Assembly (NCBI GenBank): GCA_946182865.1
Contig: CAMHAV010000007.1
Coordinates: 1 to 39,936, forward strand
Reading direction: 5' to 3'
DNA from: an uncultured Clostridia bacterium
GTDB lineage: Bacteria; Bacillota; Clostridia; Oscillospirales; Acutalibacteraceae
DNA: 39,936 nucleotides
The notes below the pieces were generated by a model. The model saw only the letters and a program-made list of their open reading frames with translations. It was not told where the DNA came from and made no database searches. Below are positions 39,423 to 39,936 of this stretch, piece by piece (within the stretch, counting starts at the first letter, position 1; each line of letters opens with the position of its first letter). The translations under genes and the position numbers were made by a program.

Positions 39423-39936
39423 ATGGGTAATGATAAGTTGTATGATGAAAGTATAACAGAAGTAAAAGAGGATGAGACAGGAGAAGAAACGGAAACTTTG
39501 GACGAAACGGCAGAAACACAGGAAGACGGGCAGGTAGATTTTGCGGTTGACAGTGAAATGGATTCTGACAGCGTGATTGAGGTTTCTGTAGCTCCCGATG
39601 AATATGTGGCGGCGTTTATGGAGAATGGCGCTGATCGGAATGCTGATGATTTGTCCTATCCGGAAGGTTTTGAAGAAGACGAAGAAGCGTCCGATGAACC
39701 ATTTGACGAAACAGAAAAAGAAGATGCCTTGAATGACATAGCCGCTGAGGAGGAAACGCAAGACGCGACCGAAGGAACGGCTTCCGAGGAAGAAACGGAA
39801 GACGCGACCGAAAACGCAACTGCCGAGGAAGAAACGGGAGACGCGATCGAAGAAGCGGCTGCCGAAGAACAACCCGAAGAAGCGACCGAAAACGCAACTG
39901 CCGAGGAAGAAACGGGAGACGCGATCGAAGAAGCGG
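39423..39936 (+). CDS. Very acidic repeat protein, N-terminal part (3' end outside window)
   Basis: Absent from the plus-strand ORF track because it has no stop inside the window. ATG 39423 follows GTGAGGGATTGAT; 171 codons are open to the edge. The N-terminus (MGNDKLYDESITEVKEDE) is followed by an almost entirely Glu/Asp/Ala/Thr sequence with no signal peptide or domain recognised. From ~39700 a unit around (AEEETGDAIEEA) repeats; the DNA shows a 78-bp repeat. Codon use is AT-richer than in neighbouring genes. Such acidic linkers often precede a membrane segment or another domain; that part is not visible. Confidence 0.8.
   Translation, partial: MGNDKLYDESITEVKEDETGEETETLDETAETQEDGQVDFAVDSEMDSDSVIEVSVAPDEYVAAFMENGADRNADDLSYPEGFEEDEEASDEPFDETEKEDALNDIAAEEETQDATEGTASEEETEDATENATAEEETGDAIEEAAAEEQPEEATENATAEEETGDAIEEA
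39804..39936 (+). repeat. 78-bp direct repeat in the acidic gene
   Basis: 55 nt starting GCGACCGAAAACGCAACTGC are identical at 39804-39858 and 39882-39936, an offset of 78 bp (26 codons). The second copy runs to the window edge, so the repeat may continue. Confidence 0.93.

Overview
The window looks like a stretch of chromosome from a low-to-mid GC Bacillota, most likely class Clostridia (Oscillospirales/Ruminococcaceae-like). The evidence is the housekeeping synteny (rplU-prp-rpmA-obg, rplS-lepB-rbgA-rnhB-yraN, decarboxylase-darA-holB-ricT, DUF1385-prmC), an L27 with a Prp-cleaved N-terminal extension, SigA-type promoters with strict 17-bp spacers, and strong GGAGG-type ribosome binding sites with some GTG/TTG starts. 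No phage, CRISPR array, tRNA, rRNA or transposase gene was seen. Species-level assignment is not possible from the sequence alone.

Layout. 1-1685: 3' part of ppdK with a terminator. 1988-5051: NUDIX hydrolase, a secreted protein, upp and two unrecognised small proteins. 5146-5478 (-): SCP2-like protein, divergent from the next block. 5687-13846 (+): a long tightly packed run of GT-C glycosyltransferase, YfhO-like membrane protein, Orn/Lys/Arg decarboxylase-like protein, darA, holB and ricT. 14153-19734 (+): rplS, lepB, rbgA, rnhB, yraN, M19 dipeptidase, argJ. 19807-27854 (-): a collinear run transcribed leftwards: VCBS-type lipoprotein, response regulator, histidine kinase, DUF1385 protein, prmC, recA, recX and a small protein. 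27994-29382 (-): NCS2 purine permease. 29629-32306 (+): membrane protein, anchored beta-propeller-like protein, DUF2262-like protein. 32522-36845 (+): rplU, prp, rpmA, small membrane protein, obg, M18 aminopeptidase. 37056-39198 (+): CotH-like kinase and a hexapeptide acetyltransferase. 39423-end: a very acidic repeat protein cut by the window edge.

The genes are mostly core functions: translation and ribosome assembly (L19, L21, L27, Prp, RbgA, Obg, PrmC), DNA maintenance (HolB, RecA, RecX, RNase HII, YraN), secretion (LepB), c-di-AMP sensing (DarA), RNA processing (RicT) and nucleotide salvage (Upp, NCS2 permease). Cell-surface functions (GT-C, YfhO, lipoproteins, CotH, two-component system) are interleaved.

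The most interesting non-genic structure is a ~317-bp non-coding element between rbgA and rnhB. It has 15-bp inverted repeats near its ends and is bracketed by an exact 9-bp duplication (GAATAGAAA) that includes the rbgA stop codon, so it looks like a MITE-like insertion into a formerly tight operon junction. Other items worth attention are a 9-bp tandem repeat that puts (Asp-Ile-Thr)n at the N-terminus of PrmC, a 78-bp repeat in the acidic terminal gene, an Arg/Gly/Lys/Asn-rich tail on RicT, and structured leaders before rplS, rplU, the gene at 33629 and cotH.
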